Positions 1 to 6,703 of a DNA stretch of 18,974 nt are shown here, in pieces. The notes below the pieces were generated by a model that saw only the letters and a list, made by a program, of their open reading frames with translations, made no database searches and was not told where the DNA came from. The position numbers were made by a program, and so were the translations under genes. The first letter of the stretch is position 1. Every line of letters starts with the position of its first letter. The stretch covers positions 1-18,974 of the forward strand of contig DFBO01000009.1 in NCBI GenBank assembly GCA_002366675.1, in the 5' to 3' direction. This DNA is from Flavobacteriaceae bacterium UBA3078. GTDB lineage: Bacteria; Bacteroidota; Bacteroidia; Flavobacteriales; Flavobacteriaceae.

Positions 1-38
1 CGTAAACGAAAGTTTATTCAAACTTAAAAAGTCTCCCT

Positions 39-821
39 TTATTTCCCAAGAAAATCAGCCTTACGCTTTTCTAAAAAAGCTGTAGTCCCTTCGGTAAAAT
101 CTTCTGTTCCAAAACAGTTTCCAAACTCATCTATTTCTACTTGATAACCATCTACACCATCTTTAAAATTAGCATTTACAGCTTTAATGGCTCCTTGAAT
201 GGCAACCGAAGAATTTCTCATAATTTTACTGGCTATTTTTTCAGCAAGTGGCAACAATTCTTCTTGTACTGTTACATGGTTTACCAAACCATAAGCAAGT
301 GCTTGATTGGCGTCTATCATGCCAGCAGTCATAACCAGTTCCATAGCACGACCCTTCCCTACCAATTGTGGTAAACGTTGTGTGCCACCATAACCTGGAA
401 TAACACCTAAAGACGTTTCTGGAAGTCCCATTCTAGCATTATCGCTAGCTACTCTAAAATGACAAGCCATAGCTAATTCCAAACCTCCACCAAGCGCAAA
501 ACCATTAACGGCTGCTATAACTGGAGTGGATAGATTTTCAACAAAATCGAATAATAACTCTTGTCCTTTTGCTGCTAATTTTCCTCCATTTACAACATTA
601 AAATGCGCAAACTCGCTAATATCTGCTCCTGCAACAAAGGCTTTTTCACCACTTCCTGTTACAATAATCACTTTGGTGTTAGCATCTTTATTAGCTTCAT
701 CTAAAGCATCGTGTAAATCTTGAATCGTGGCTTTGTTTAAAGCATTAAGCTTATCTGGTCTGTTAATAGTTATGGTAGTAATTCCGTTTTGGAAATCTGC
801 TAAGATATTTTCGTAAGTCAT
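39..821 (-). CDS. Enoyl-CoA hydratase/isomerase family protein (crotonase fold)
   Basis: A 260-residue protein, the usual length for a short-chain enoyl-CoA hydratase. It would add water across the double bond of 2-enoyl-CoA in fatty-acid or amino-acid breakdown, in the cytoplasm. The oxyanion-hole segment AGADIS (about residues 65-69) and the NGFALGGGLELA block (106-117) are present. Both catalytic glutamates of the hydratase type are visible: Glu115 in GGGLELA and Glu135 in LPETSLG, followed by IPGYGGTQRLP. Retention of both favours a true hydratase over an isomerase or dehalogenase of the same fold, but the substrate (crotonyl-CoA, 3-hydroxypropionyl-CoA or another) cannot be read. It lies downstream of the histidine kinase on the same strand, 57 bases away with a hairpin between, so co-transcription is uncertain. 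No link to the heme genes is evident. Confidence 0.9.
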   Translation of the reverse strand: MTYENILADFQNGITTITINRPDKLNALNKATIQDLHDALDEANKDANTKVIIVTGSGEKAFVAGADISEFAHFNVVNGGKLAAKGQELLFDFVENLSTPVIAAVNGFALGGGLELAMACHFRVASDNARMGLPETSLGVIPGYGGTQRLPQLVGKGRAMELVMTAGMIDANQALAYGLVNHVTVQEELLPLAEKIASKIMRNSSVAIQGAIKAVNANFKDGVDGYQVEIDEFGNCFGTEDFTEGTTAFLEKRKADFLGK

Positions 822-842
822 TATATCATGTTTTTTATGAAA

Positions 843-863
843 ACTCTTCGCTAAGCTAAGAGT
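843..863. terminator. Palindrome between kinase and hydratase genes, possible terminator
   Basis: A near-perfect inverted repeat (CTCTT/AAGAG and GCT/AGC arms with one mismatch and a one-base centre, plus a flanking A-T pair). Read on the minus strand it follows the kinase stop codon and is followed by TTTT, so it could end or weaken the kinase transcript before the hydratase gene. The U-run is short, and the same layout would suit a dispersed intergenic repeat. Confidence 0.4.
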
Positions 864-878
864 GACAATAATTTATTT

Positions 879-2333
879 TTATTCTTTTGGAAACTTAACT
901 GTAAAGACTGTTCCCTTATTCTCCTGAGATGTAAAAGTAATACTTCCGTTATAAGTTTCCACAATGTTTTTTACCATAGCAAGACCAAGTCCCATTCCAC
1001 TTGATTTAGTAGTAAATTTTGGTTCGAATATTTTTGAGAGGTTCTCATCTAAAACACCAACACCATTATCTGAAACACTAATATATATGGTGTTATTATC
1101 TTCAAAAACTTTTACAACAATCTTCTTGACTTCTTTTTCGTTTGGAATAGCTTGAATGCCATTTTTTACCAAATTAGTAATCACACGAATTAATTGTGTT
1201 CTGTCTAACTTCGCTTTAATCTCTTTTTCATTACTGTGAAATTCTATATAGTCTTCGCTAAAAATATCTAATGCTAAACGTGTAATTTCAACCACATTCA
1301 AAATTTCGTTTTGTTGAGCAGGCATTTTAGCAAAATTAGAAAATGCCGAAGCTATAGAACTCATGGTATCTATCTGTTGAATAAGCGTCTTAGAATATTC
1401 ATCTACTTTTTGATAGATGTTTTCATCTGTTGGATCGAATTTTCGTTGAAAACTTTGCACACTTAAACGCATTGGAGTTAACGGGTTTTTTATTTCGTGT
1501 GCCACTTGTTTTGCCATTTCTCTCCAAGCTTGTTCACGCTCGCTAGTTGCTAGTTTTACAGCACTTTCTTCAAGCTCATCAATCATGCTATTATAAGATT
1601 TTACGAGTGTTGAAATTTCATCACTAGTAGAATCTATATCTATCTTTTTATTACGTTTTTCAAGTCTGGTTTCATTCATCTTATCACTTATTGTTTTAAG
1701 TGATTTAGTAATGTATTTTGAAAGGAAATATGCTAAGGTTATAGCAATTATTAGCATTAAAAAATAAGCATAACTTAAACGCTCTAAAAATTCATTCAGT
1801 TCTTTATTTAAAAAATCGTCGTTTTCTAAATATGGTAAATTTAAAATAGCTAAAGGCTTAAACTTCTGATCTGTTATATAGGAGTATGACGAAAGAAAAA
1901 CTTCGCCATTTTCTTCAGTTTTGCTAACATATCTATGTTCTAAAGTATTAGATAATGAGTTTAAAACTTCAGCATTTAAACATTTAGTAATCGAGTCTGT
2001 AACAAAGGTTGCTCTTGAAGATTTTACAAGACCTCCATCTAAATCGTACAAATTAATTTGTAATTTATGGATGGCTGCAATTTCATAAATCTCATCTTTA
2101 AAAATTAAAGGAATATTTTTAGTAGTAACAGGATAGGTTGTTTCTTTAATAGCATAATTGATACTCTCCTTAATATTTTCTTCCTTACGTTCTAATCTAT
2201 CGTTATGGTAATCTCTAGCTTCTTCATTATACTGATAAATTGTTACAGCTGCAATTAGTATAGACGCCATTAAAACCAATAGAATCATGGCTATAAATAT
2301 GCGAAGTCGTAATGAAAGCTTTCCTAAGTACAT
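879..2333 (-). CDS. Membrane sensor histidine kinase, NtrY-like
   Basis: A 484-residue two-component sensor kinase. A transmembrane helix at about residues 10-30 is followed by an extracytoplasmic sensor region to about 185, a second helix (about 187-205), a HAMP-like linker, then the kinase core. The phospho-accepting His279 lies in an AHEIKNPLTPMRLS motif, which is characteristic of NtrY-type kinases. The ATP-binding domain shows an N box (NLVKNG, Asn387 and Asn391), a G1 box (DNGVG, 422-426) and a G2 box (GMGLGL, 446-451). No response regulator is encoded next to it, so it is an orphan here and its signal is unknown. The 104-base region upstream separates it from hemJ. Kinase identity is secure; the NtrY assignment rests on the H-box and architecture. 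Confidence 0.9.
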   Translation of the reverse strand: MYLGKLSLRLRIFIAMILLVLMASILIAAVTIYQYNEEARDYHNDRLERKEENIKESINYAIKETTYPVTTKNIPLIFKDEIYEIAAIHKLQINLYDLDGGLVKSSRATFVTDSITKCLNAEVLNSLSNTLEHRYVSKTEENGEVFLSSYSYITDQKFKPLAILNLPYLENDDFLNKELNEFLERLSYAYFLMLIIAITLAYFLSKYITKSLKTISDKMNETRLEKRNKKIDIDSTSDEISTLVKSYNSMIDELEESAVKLATSEREQAWREMAKQVAHEIKNPLTPMRLSVQSFQRKFDPTDENIYQKVDEYSKTLIQQIDTMSSIASAFSNFAKMPAQQNEILNVVEITRLALDIFSEDYIEFHSNEKEIKAKLDRTQLIRVITNLVKNGIQAIPNEKEVKKIVVKVFEDNNTIYISVSDNGVGVLDENLSKIFEPKFTTKSSGMGLGLAMVKNIVETYNGSITFTSQENKGTVFTVKFPKE

Positions 2334-2396
2334 TTTTAATTTTGTGGTGCGATAAATATAACAATAATCACACCAAATGCGCTTTGGAATTTACGG

Positions 2397-2429
2397 GAAT
2401 TGGAAATTTGTTTTTTGAATTGGAAATTT
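2397..2429. repeat. Two direct copies of a 13-base motif at 20-base period
   Basis: GAATTGGAAATTT occurs at 2397-2409 and again at 2417-2429, exactly 20 bases apart, in the 104-base gap between hemJ and the kinase gene. On the minus strand the copies lie upstream of the kinase start. A related string, AATTTCCAAATTC, appears just before hemA. They could be a regulator's paired sites two helical turns apart, or copies of a short dispersed repeat. Confidence 0.5.
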
Positions 2430-2437
2430 CAAGAATA

Positions 2438-2986
2438 CTATGCATCTGGGTTTTTAGAACGTATGCTCTTATATAGTTTAAAACCTAACATAAGTAGAAT
2501 TCCTAAAACAACAATCCCAACAACTCCAAAGACCCAATTTATGGCACTTTTTAAAATCACTAAAAACACCACTGCAAAAAGAATAAATGTGGCACCTTCA
2601 TTCCAAAGCCTCATAAAATTAGACGATTTTTTAACCACGTCTTGTTGCAATTGTTTGTAGTAGATATGTGTTTGAATGTGATATAAAAATAACAGTAGAA
2701 CAAAACCTAATTTGACTAGCATCCATGGCTGTTTCAACCATTGTGGTTGTAGAATTAACAACCAAACTGCAAAAACAGTTGCTAATATAGCTGAAGGCCA
2801 AGTAATAATACTCCACAACCTTTTAGCCATGAGTTTTAATTGTTTTCCAAGAATTTCTTTTTCTGGAGATGACTTATGAAAAGCTTCAATTTGATAAACA
2901 AATAATCTTGGAATGTAAAACAAACCTGCAAACCAAGTGGTGACAAAAATAAGGTGAAGAGATTTTATGTAGTTATAATATTCCAC
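2438..2986 (-). CDS. hemJ: Protoporphyrinogen IX oxidase, HemJ family
   Basis: A 182-residue membrane protein of the HemJ family (formerly UPF0093), which oxidises protoporphyrinogen IX to protoporphyrin IX, the step between HemF and HemH. The N-terminal signature around residues 8-31 (KSLHLIFVTTWFAGLFYIPR) is diagnostic and includes the conserved His11. The conserved lysine appears to be Lys92 in PWMLVKLG, followed by His103, and the RLWNE segment is at 126-130. At least four hydrophobic helices are visible, plus an extra hydrophobic stretch at the C-terminus (about 150-172). The start codon is GTG; no ATG gives the conserved N-terminus. The gene lies 13 bases after the MATE remnant and close behind hemH, so it probably shares their transcript. 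It was identified by recognisable sequence as well as heme context. Confidence 0.88.
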   Translation of the reverse strand: MEYYNYIKSLHLIFVTTWFAGLFYIPRLFVYQIEAFHKSSPEKEILGKQLKLMAKRLWSIITWPSAILATVFAVWLLILQPQWLKQPWMLVKLGFVLLLFLYHIQTHIYYKQLQQDVVKKSSNFMRLWNEGATFILFAVVFLVILKSAINWVFGVVGIVVLGILLMLGFKLYKSIRSKNPDA

Positions 2987-2999
2987 TGTTTAAAGGTAA

Positions 3000-3260
3000 T
3001 TAATCTTTTTCAACTGGTTGAATTAATAAGGTTGATTTTACTTCCTTATTTAAGTAATATGCTATAACAATAGTTGCTAAAAATACAGCATATTTTATGG
3101 CAGCGATAGCTATAGAACCAATCCAATTTTCAACAAAAATGGTATCTACCAGAATGTTAAGCGACATGACCAAAATACCAATAGATAATGGAAACACCTG
3201 TTTAATAATCAGTTTCCCTATAGGTTGCGTGCCTAAATCTTGTGTAGAGACTTTTGCCAT
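3000..3260 (-). pseudogene. Internally deleted MATE-family transporter remnant (86 residues)
   Basis: An intact 86-codon reading frame. Residues 1-55 read as the N-terminus of a MATE multidrug/sodium antiporter (LGTQPIGKLIIKQ, then SIGILVMSLNILVDTIFV and NWIGSIAIAAI). From about residue 56 the sequence instead resembles the last helix and tail of the same family (ATIVIAYYLNKEVKS). MATE proteins are normally about 450 residues with 12 helices, so roughly 350 residues appear to be missing and the ends joined in frame. Glu44 stands where a small residue, usually Gly, is common in the family, which may reflect decay. The start codon overlaps the hemH stop by one base (TAATG), so the original gene junction is kept. 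It might be expressed as a two-helix peptide, but transport is not possible by known mechanisms. Alternative: an unrelated small membrane protein; the N-terminal match makes this unlikely. Confidence 0.6.
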
Positions 3261-4297
3261 TAAACACGTTCTGCTATACTGGGTTCTGCCCAGCTTTTAA
3301 TCCATTTAGTCAATAAATTCACCCAAGACTCATCATCGTTTAAACAAGGAACTGTTGTGAAATTTTCACCTCCAATTTCATGGAAAATTTCCTGACCTTC
3401 CATGGCTATTTCTTCCAAAGTTTCCAAGCAGTCGCTTACAAAAGCTGGTGTAACAATCGCCATATTTTTAATACCCTGTTTCCCTAAACGTTCTATGGTT
3501 CTATCTGTATATGGTTGCAGCCAAGGATCGAAACCTAAGCGAGATTGAAAACTAGTTGAATACGTTTTTGCTTCTAAATTTAATTTTTTTGCTACCAACC
3601 TGGTAACCTCTAAACATTGATGTCTGTAGCAATATTCGTGAGCACTTGATGGTTTAGTACAACAGCTTTTATCAATTTTACAATGCGACTTTGTGACATC
3701 GCTTTTAAAAATATGTCGCTCTGGAACACCATGATACGAAAACAATACGTGATCCATTTTTTTTCCTTCTAAATGTTTAGCAATACTCTCACTTAACACC
3801 TCAATATAATCTGGCTTATTATAAAAAGCAGGAAGATCTGTAATCTTAATATCTGGGAAACACTCTTTTCTTATTTGTTCTGCTAACACCAAAATAGTTT
3901 CGGTTGTTGCCATGGCGAATTGTGGGTACAACGGAATTAGTAATACCTCATCCACACCTTCATCTACCAATTTTTGAAGTCCTTTTTTTATAGTCATACT
4001 ACCATAACGCATGGCTAATGCTACAGGATAATTTTCAAGGTTTTGTTGTATCTTTTTCTGTAATCTTTCAGAAATAACAATTAATGGAGACCCTTCTTCC
4101 CACCAAATTTTTTGGTAGGCAGCTGCAGATGCTTTTGGTCTGGTGTTTAAAATTATTCCTTTTACTAAGAGATTTCTAGCCCAAAGTGGGACATCAATTA
4201 CACGTTCGTCCATTAAAAATTCTCCTAAATATTTTTTAACATCTTTAGGGCTGGGACTTTCGGGAGAACCAAGATTTACTAATAATATGCCTTTCAT
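3260..4297 (-). CDS. hemH: Ferrochelatase
   Basis: A 345-residue ferrochelatase, inserting ferrous iron into protoporphyrin IX to give protoheme, the last step of the pathway. The N-terminus is typical (LLVNLGSPESP), with IPLYPQFAMATTET at 121-134. Catalytic His189 lies in FSYHGVPERH, and the second active-site region PAFVSDCLETLEEI (284-297) carries Glu292, matching the essential glutamate of known enzymes. Between His189 and residue 230 five cysteines cluster (206, 212, 213, 223, 228), a possible iron-sulfur or metal-binding insert. The stop codon overlaps the start of the MATE remnant by one base. A hairpin ends six bases before the ATG. The gene follows araC on the same strand after 46 bases. 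Confidence 0.97.
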   Translation of the reverse strand: MKGILLVNLGSPESPSPKDVKKYLGEFLMDERVIDVPLWARNLLVKGIILNTRPKASAAAYQKIWWEEGSPLIVISERLQKKIQQNLENYPVALAMRYGSMTIKKGLQKLVDEGVDEVLLIPLYPQFAMATTETILVLAEQIRKECFPDIKITDLPAFYNKPDYIEVLSESIAKHLEGKKMDHVLFSYHGVPERHIFKSDVTKSHCKIDKSCCTKPSSAHEYCYRHQCLEVTRLVAKKLNLEAKTYSTSFQSRLGFDPWLQPYTDRTIERLGKQGIKNMAIVTPAFVSDCLETLEEIAMEGQEIFHEIGGENFTTVPCLNDDESWVNLLTKWIKSWAEPSIAERV

Positions 4298-4303
4298 AAT
4301 ACT

Positions 4304-4321
4304 TTCCCACGAAAGTGGGAA
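4304..4321. repeat. Perfect hairpin upstream of hemH start
   Basis: TTCCCAC and GTGGGAA form a perfect 7-base-pair stem with a GAAA loop (read on the plus strand). It lies between the araC stop and the hemH start. On the minus-strand mRNA its end is six bases before the hemH ATG, so it covers the region a ribosome would contact. No T-run follows on the minus strand, so it is a poor terminator for araC. It could be a translational control hairpin or one copy of the short palindromes common in Flavobacteriaceae intergenic DNA. Confidence 0.6.
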
Positions 4322-4343
4322 TCTTAATTTTATTAACTAAAAA

Positions 4344-5255
4344 TTATGTCTGCGAAGATACCGACATTATATATTTTTTTGGAGTCGTTCCATATTTCTT
4401 TTTAAATGCTGAAATAAAATGACTAGATGTACTATAACCTACTTTCAATCCAACTTCGTTTACATTATGTCCTCCAGATTCTAAAAGCTTTCGAGCAAAT
4501 TCCATTTTATAATCAAACAAAAAACTAAAAACAGAATCGCCATAAATTTCTTTAAAACCTTCTTTTAATTTTTTTAAACTTAGTTGAATTTCATCAGCTA
4601 ATTCTTGCAAAGAAGGTGGTTCTGCCATTCTAGATATAATAATGTCTTTAGCTTTTCTTATTTTAATGACATTGGTTTCATCAACTAAAAAAGGACATTG
4701 TTCAATATTAGCATCTTCACTTCTATTAAAATATAAACTCAATAGTTCATATACTTTTCCTTTAAAATATAAATTTTTAATAGAGCTATTTAAATTGAAA
4801 TTAATAAGTTGATTTAAAACAATTGACATGGATGGTGAAATTTTTCCGTCTTTGTAATATTTTTTGTCCTTATTATCATCACTTAAAAATGTAATATAAT
4901 CTGCTTCTTGAGAGAATAAACTATGAAACTTTTTTATTGAAATTAAAACTGAAACCATCCAAGAATGTGGATTAACAATTAAATGTATTGGTAAATCTCG
5001 TTGAGGATTGTAAAGCAACAGCGAATTCTCATCTTGAATATCTAAAACATATCGTCCTTCATTAAAAACAAACTTGCTAGACCCTTTTACACAATAATGA
5101 AATTGAATAAAACTACTATCCATCTCACGTTCAAGAGTTTCTAAAACACCACTTTCATTTTGATAAGTTAAAACAAAGAAATCTTTATCTATTTCGACTT
5201 CATTAAAAGTACCTTTAGCGATATTTTTTTCTACATTAAAACTAGGATTCATCAT
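4344..5255 (-). CDS. AraC-family transcriptional regulator
   Basis: A 303-residue regulator. The C-terminal third is an AraC/XylS DNA-binding domain with two helix-turn-helix units. The first (about 214-236) ends in LSLKKLKEGFKEIYG, a form seen in PchR-like members. The second (about 263-286) is followed by the hallmark FISAFKKKYGTTPKKY. Residues 1-180 form a poorly conserved N-terminal domain, presumably for ligand sensing. The gene is divergent from hemA across a 194-base control region and lies directly upstream of hemH on the same strand, so a role in heme or iron control is a reasonable inference but not proven. Two adjacent ATG codons start the frame; the first is used here and the second would remove one residue. 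Confidence 0.88.
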   Translation of the reverse strand: MMNPSFNVEKNIAKGTFNEVEIDKDFFVLTYQNESGVLETLEREMDSSFIQFHYCVKGSSKFVFNEGRYVLDIQDENSLLLYNPQRDLPIHLIVNPHSWMVSVLISIKKFHSLFSQEADYITFLSDDNKDKKYYKDGKISPSMSIVLNQLINFNLNSSIKNLYFKGKVYELLSLYFNRSEDANIEQCPFLVDETNVIKIRKAKDIIISRMAEPPSLQELADEIQLSLKKLKEGFKEIYGDSVFSFLFDYKMEFARKLLESGGHNVNEVGLKVGYSTSSHFISAFKKKYGTTPKKYIMSVSSQT

Positions 5256-5308
5256 TGTTTATTTAGATTCGTTCTAAACTAATGTGTTTAAAAGTACTGA
5301 TATGAGTA

Positions 5309-5316
5309 CAAAAGTA
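5309..5316 (-). promoter_or_regulatory. Bacteroidota -7 element facing araC
   Basis: Minus-strand TACTTTTG matches the Bacteroidota -7 consensus TAnnTTTG exactly. It lies about 54 bases upstream of the araC start, leaving a leader of roughly 45 bases. No good TTTG -33 element stands at the expected distance, so support is moderate. Confidence 0.4.
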
Positions 5317-5329
5317 TGACATTTATCAT
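5316..5329. promoter_or_regulatory. Imperfect dyad resembling a Crp/Fnr-type site
   Basis: ATGAC-ATTT-ATCAT has the 5-4-5 layout of an Fnr/Crp-family operator and matches TTGAT-N4-ATCAA at 7 of 10 positions. It abuts the araC -7 element, in the spacer where a bound protein would block araC transcription and could act on hemA. In AT-rich DNA such a match can arise by chance. Confidence 0.22.
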
Positions 5330-5410
5330 ATTATTATGAAAAATAAAGTTAAAAATCGATTAGCGATACTTAAAGTTCTTTGAGCGTTACTTTTTATCTG
5401 AACATAAATC

Positions 5411-5418
5411 TACATTTG
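5411..5418 (+). promoter_or_regulatory. Bacteroidota -7 element for the hemA operon
   Basis: TACATTTG matches TAnnTTTG exactly. Transcription would start near 5425, about 25 bases before the hemA ATG. The nearest TTTG (5379-5382) is 28 bases upstream, longer than the usual spacing, so the -33 box is weak or absent and an activator might be needed. Confidence 0.45.
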
Positions 5419-5427
5419 TTTCAGAAT

Positions 5428-5441
5428 TTCCAAATTCGGAA
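5428..5441. repeat. Short TTCC...GGAA inverted repeat before hemA start
   Basis: TTCC and GGAA pair around a six-base loop (AAATTC), with further pairing possible through a bulged T. The repeat ends eight bases before the hemA ATG. It is weaker than the similar hairpins before hemH and hemE but similarly placed. Confidence 0.35.
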
Positions 5442-5449
5442 TTGAATAT

Positions 5450-6703
5450 ATGAATACATCAAAAGCAACTTATTTCTATGCCATTGGTTTAAGCTATAAA
5501 AAAGCAGATGCCGAAATTAGAGGTCATTTTAGTTTAGATGAACATGCCAAAGCAAATTTATTACTACAAGCTAAGGTTACAGGTATTGAAAGTTTAATTG
5601 TAACTTCTACTTGTAACAGAACTGAGATTTTTGGTTTTGCAGAACACCCTTATCAACTCATAAAATTACTGTGTGAAAACACGAAAGGAACAGTTGAAGA
5701 GTTTCAAAAAGTTGCTTATATCTATAAAGGTAAAGAAGCTGTTTCGCATATGTTTAAGGTTGGTTCTGGTTTAGATAGTCAGATTCTAGGAGATTTTGAA
5801 ATTATTAGTCAGCTTAAATCAAGTGCTAGAAATTCTAAAAAAGAAAACTTACTTAATACGTTTTTGGAACGATTAATAAATGCGGTAATTCAAGCTAGTA
5901 AACGTATTAAAACCGAAACAAATATTTCTTCTGGAGCCACTTCGGTTTCTTTTGCTTCGGTACAATATATAATGAGCAACGTTGCTAATGTAACCAACAA
6001 AAACATCTTGCTTTTTGGAACTGGTAAAATTGGAAGAAACACATGCGAAAATCTAGTAAAGCATACAAAAAACGAGCATATTACTTTAATTAACAGAACG
6101 AAGAATAAGGCCGAAGAAGTAGCTGGAAAATTTAATTTATTAGTTAAAGAATATGCAAATTTACAAGAAGAAATCAATCAAACAGATGTTTTAATTGTTG
6201 CTACTGGAGCGCAAAACCCTACGGTTGATAAGCACTTGATTCAATCTAAAAAACCATTGTTAATTTTAGATTTATCAATTCCGAAAAACGTAAATATTAA
6301 CGTGAAAGAATTAGATCAAGTAAGTTTGATTCATTTAGACGATTTATCGCAAATTACAGACAAAACCTTAGAAAAACGTAAGGCACAAATTCCTTTAGCG
6401 AAACAAATTATTCAAGAAATTGAAGCTGAATTTAATGCTTGGTTAGAAGCTAGAAAATTTGCGCCAACCATTAAGGCTTTAAAATTAAAATTAAACGATT
6501 TTAAAATTGCTGAATTAGATACGCAACGCAAAAAATTATCTAGTTTTAACGAAGATCAAGCCGAACTAATTAGCAATAATATTATTCAAAAAATAACCAA
6601 TCATTTTGCGCATCATTTAAAAGATGACGCAATTCCTACAGATGAAAGCCTGGAACTTATAAAAAAGGTGTTTCAATTAGAATCCTCTACAAACCATGTC
6701 TAA
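5450..6703 (+). CDS. hemA: Glutamyl-tRNA reductase
   Basis: A 417-residue glutamyl-tRNA reductase, the NADPH-dependent first committed step of heme synthesis by the C5 route (glutamyl-tRNA to glutamate-1-semialdehyde). The catalytic cysteine is Cys55 in STCNRTEIFG. VGSGLDSQILGDFEI (105-119) corresponds to the family's GLDSxxLGExQI block, with Asp for Glu and Glu for Gln. The NADPH-binding loop is GTGKIG (190-195) with NRT at 215-217, and a C-terminal helical dimerisation domain follows (about 325-417). It is the first gene of the plus-strand heme run, behind a promoter-like element. Its last eight bases overlap the start of hemC-hemD, suggesting translational coupling. Confidence 0.97.
   Translation: MNTSKATYFYAIGLSYKKADAEIRGHFSLDEHAKANLLLQAKVTGIESLIVTSTCNRTEIFGFAEHPYQLIKLLCENTKGTVEEFQKVAYIYKGKEAVSHMFKVGSGLDSQILGDFEIISQLKSSARNSKKENLLNTFLERLINAVIQASKRIKTETNISSGATSVSFASVQYIMSNVANVTNKNILLFGTGKIGRNTCENLVKHTKNEHITLINRTKNKAEEVAGKFNLLVKEYANLQEEINQTDVLIVATGAQNPTVDKHLIQSKKPLLILDLSIPKNVNINVKELDQVSLIHLDDLSQITDKTLEKRKAQIPLAKQIIQEIEAEFNAWLEARKFAPTIKALKLKLNDFKIAELDTQRKKLSSFNEDQAELISNNIIQKITNHFAHHLKDDAIPTDESLELIKKVFQLESSTNHV

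Noticed and set aside
10..25. AAGTTT-ATTC-AAACTT inverted repeat downstream of the hydratase gene, as a terminator.
   Set aside because: The stem is only six A/T-rich pairs with one G-C pair per arm and no clear T-run follows on the minus strand; the window edge hides the next gene.
2334..2396. A Bacteroidota promoter for the kinase gene (minus-strand TATATTTA with an upstream TTTG).
   Set aside because: The -7 element misses the final G and the TTTG is only about 13 bases away, too close for the consensus spacing.
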